From: Lacrimispora xylanisolvens
Lineage (GTDB): Bacteria > Bacillota > Clostridia > Lachnospirales > Lachnospiraceae
Assembly (NCBI GenBank): GCA_017084465.1
Contig: CP070896.1
Location: 124,001 to 188,000, forward strand
Direction: 5' to 3'
DNA: 64,000 nt
The notes under the pieces were generated by a model. That model saw nothing but the letters and a program-made list of their open reading frames with translations. It did not search any database and was not told the origin of the DNA. Position numbers and translations under genes: made by a program. Of the stretch, positions 63,692 to 64,000 are shown piece by piece. The stretch's first letter is position 1. Each line of letters opens with the position of its first letter.

Positions 63692-64000
63692 TTATAATGA
63701 AACAACCACATTAGCCCTGGTGTTCCCCGGTATATTCTCCGCATCTTCAGAAACGCTGAGAACGAAGGTAATATGATACTTTTCACCAATCTTTTCCAAA
63801 GTCGCTATAGTTTCTGATATGTCTTCCCCTTCCAGACATGCCAGCTTTAAAAAGCTGTCAAAGAACATCATCTCCAAATCATGATCCTGAGATATGATAC
63901 CACAGATAAAACCAATAAATCCTTCGCTTGAAGTAATCGGATACTCATTGACGTTAATGAGGCGGATCTTATTGCTTAACTCATACATGTGCTTCGAACT
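63692..64000 (-). CDS. Hypothetical protein, C-terminal part
   Basis: The frame is open to the window edge and no ribosome binding site precedes the first ATG (63988), so the gene continues beyond the window. Visible: NEYPITSSEGFIGFICGIIS ... FFDSFLKLACLEGEDISETI ... GEKYHITFVLSVSEDAENIPG. Domain not recognised; the pattern is reminiscent of a P-loop regulator's end. Confidence 0.6.
   Translation of the reverse strand, partial: SSKHMYELSNKIRLINVNEYPITSSEGFIGFICGIISQDHDLEMMFFDSFLKLACLEGEDISETIATLEKIGEKYHITFVLSVSEDAENIPGNTRANVVVSL

Overview
The window looks like chromosomal DNA of a low-to-moderate-GC anaerobic Firmicute, most likely a Lachnospiraceae / Lacrimispora-type Clostridium. This is inferred from gene order (paired radical-SAM/DUF2344 genes next to an RNase G-like gene, rplU-prp-rpmA-obgE-yhbY-nadD-yqeK-rsfS, lexA beside a LysM gene and a XerS-like recombinase, sepF-yggS-hlyD-like), from strong AGGAGG ribosome binding sites and from TTGACA/TATAAT promoters. 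No rRNA, tRNA or CRISPR was seen.

Layout. 1-5760: end of a ribose/galactose-type ABC importer operon with its binding lipoprotein, a sensor kinase / NarL-type regulator pair and a second solute-binding lipoprotein. 5.8-7.8 kb: YtrA-like GntR repressor with an ABC exporter. 8-20.4 kb: housekeeping block (radical SAM, RNase G-like, TrkA/TrkH, L21, Prp, L27, Obg, YhbY, NadD, YqeK, RsfS). 20.4-23.7 kb: LexA/YneA-like SOS pair, an EFR1-type flavodoxin-ferredoxin and XerS. 33-44.8 kb (minus strand): histidine phosphatase, VOC protein, unknown and secreted proteins, an LCP protein, and a ugp-type glycerophosphodiester uptake operon with its phosphodiesterase. 44.9-47.1 kb: glmS ribozyme and glmS. 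47.1-55.6 kb: a complete homologue of the uncharacterised enterobacterial yhf cluster. 55.7-57.3 kb: an IS1202/ISNCY-type element with 29-bp flanking repeats. 57.3-64 kb: cytidylate-kinase-like, rluD, lspA, aroB, sepF, yggS and an HlyD-like gene.

The most exciting region is 23.95-33.0 kb: an integrated filamentous phage (inovirus) of a Gram-positive host. Copy 1 is a 6,430-bp unit between two copies of an att core. It carries a coat-like peptide, pIII-like adhesin, Zot/pI ATPase, HUH rolling-circle Rep, ribbon-helix-helix repressor and a candidate ssDNA-binding protein, but no integrase. It sits directly beside xerS, so host Xer recombination is the likely route in. A second, heavily deleted tandem copy follows. 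It has lost the coat start, adhesin, ATPase domain and Rep catalytic domain but keeps an HNH nuclease gene in the slot where copy 1 has a small membrane protein. Its right end runs into a chromosomal histidine-phosphatase gene and gives it a phage-derived tail.

A technical caveat applies throughout. About twenty genes, including essential ones such as rpmA and aroB, carry single-base frameshifts, nearly all in homopolymers. The simplest explanation is sequencing or assembly error, so I annotate these as single interrupted genes and give the place where the frame changes.
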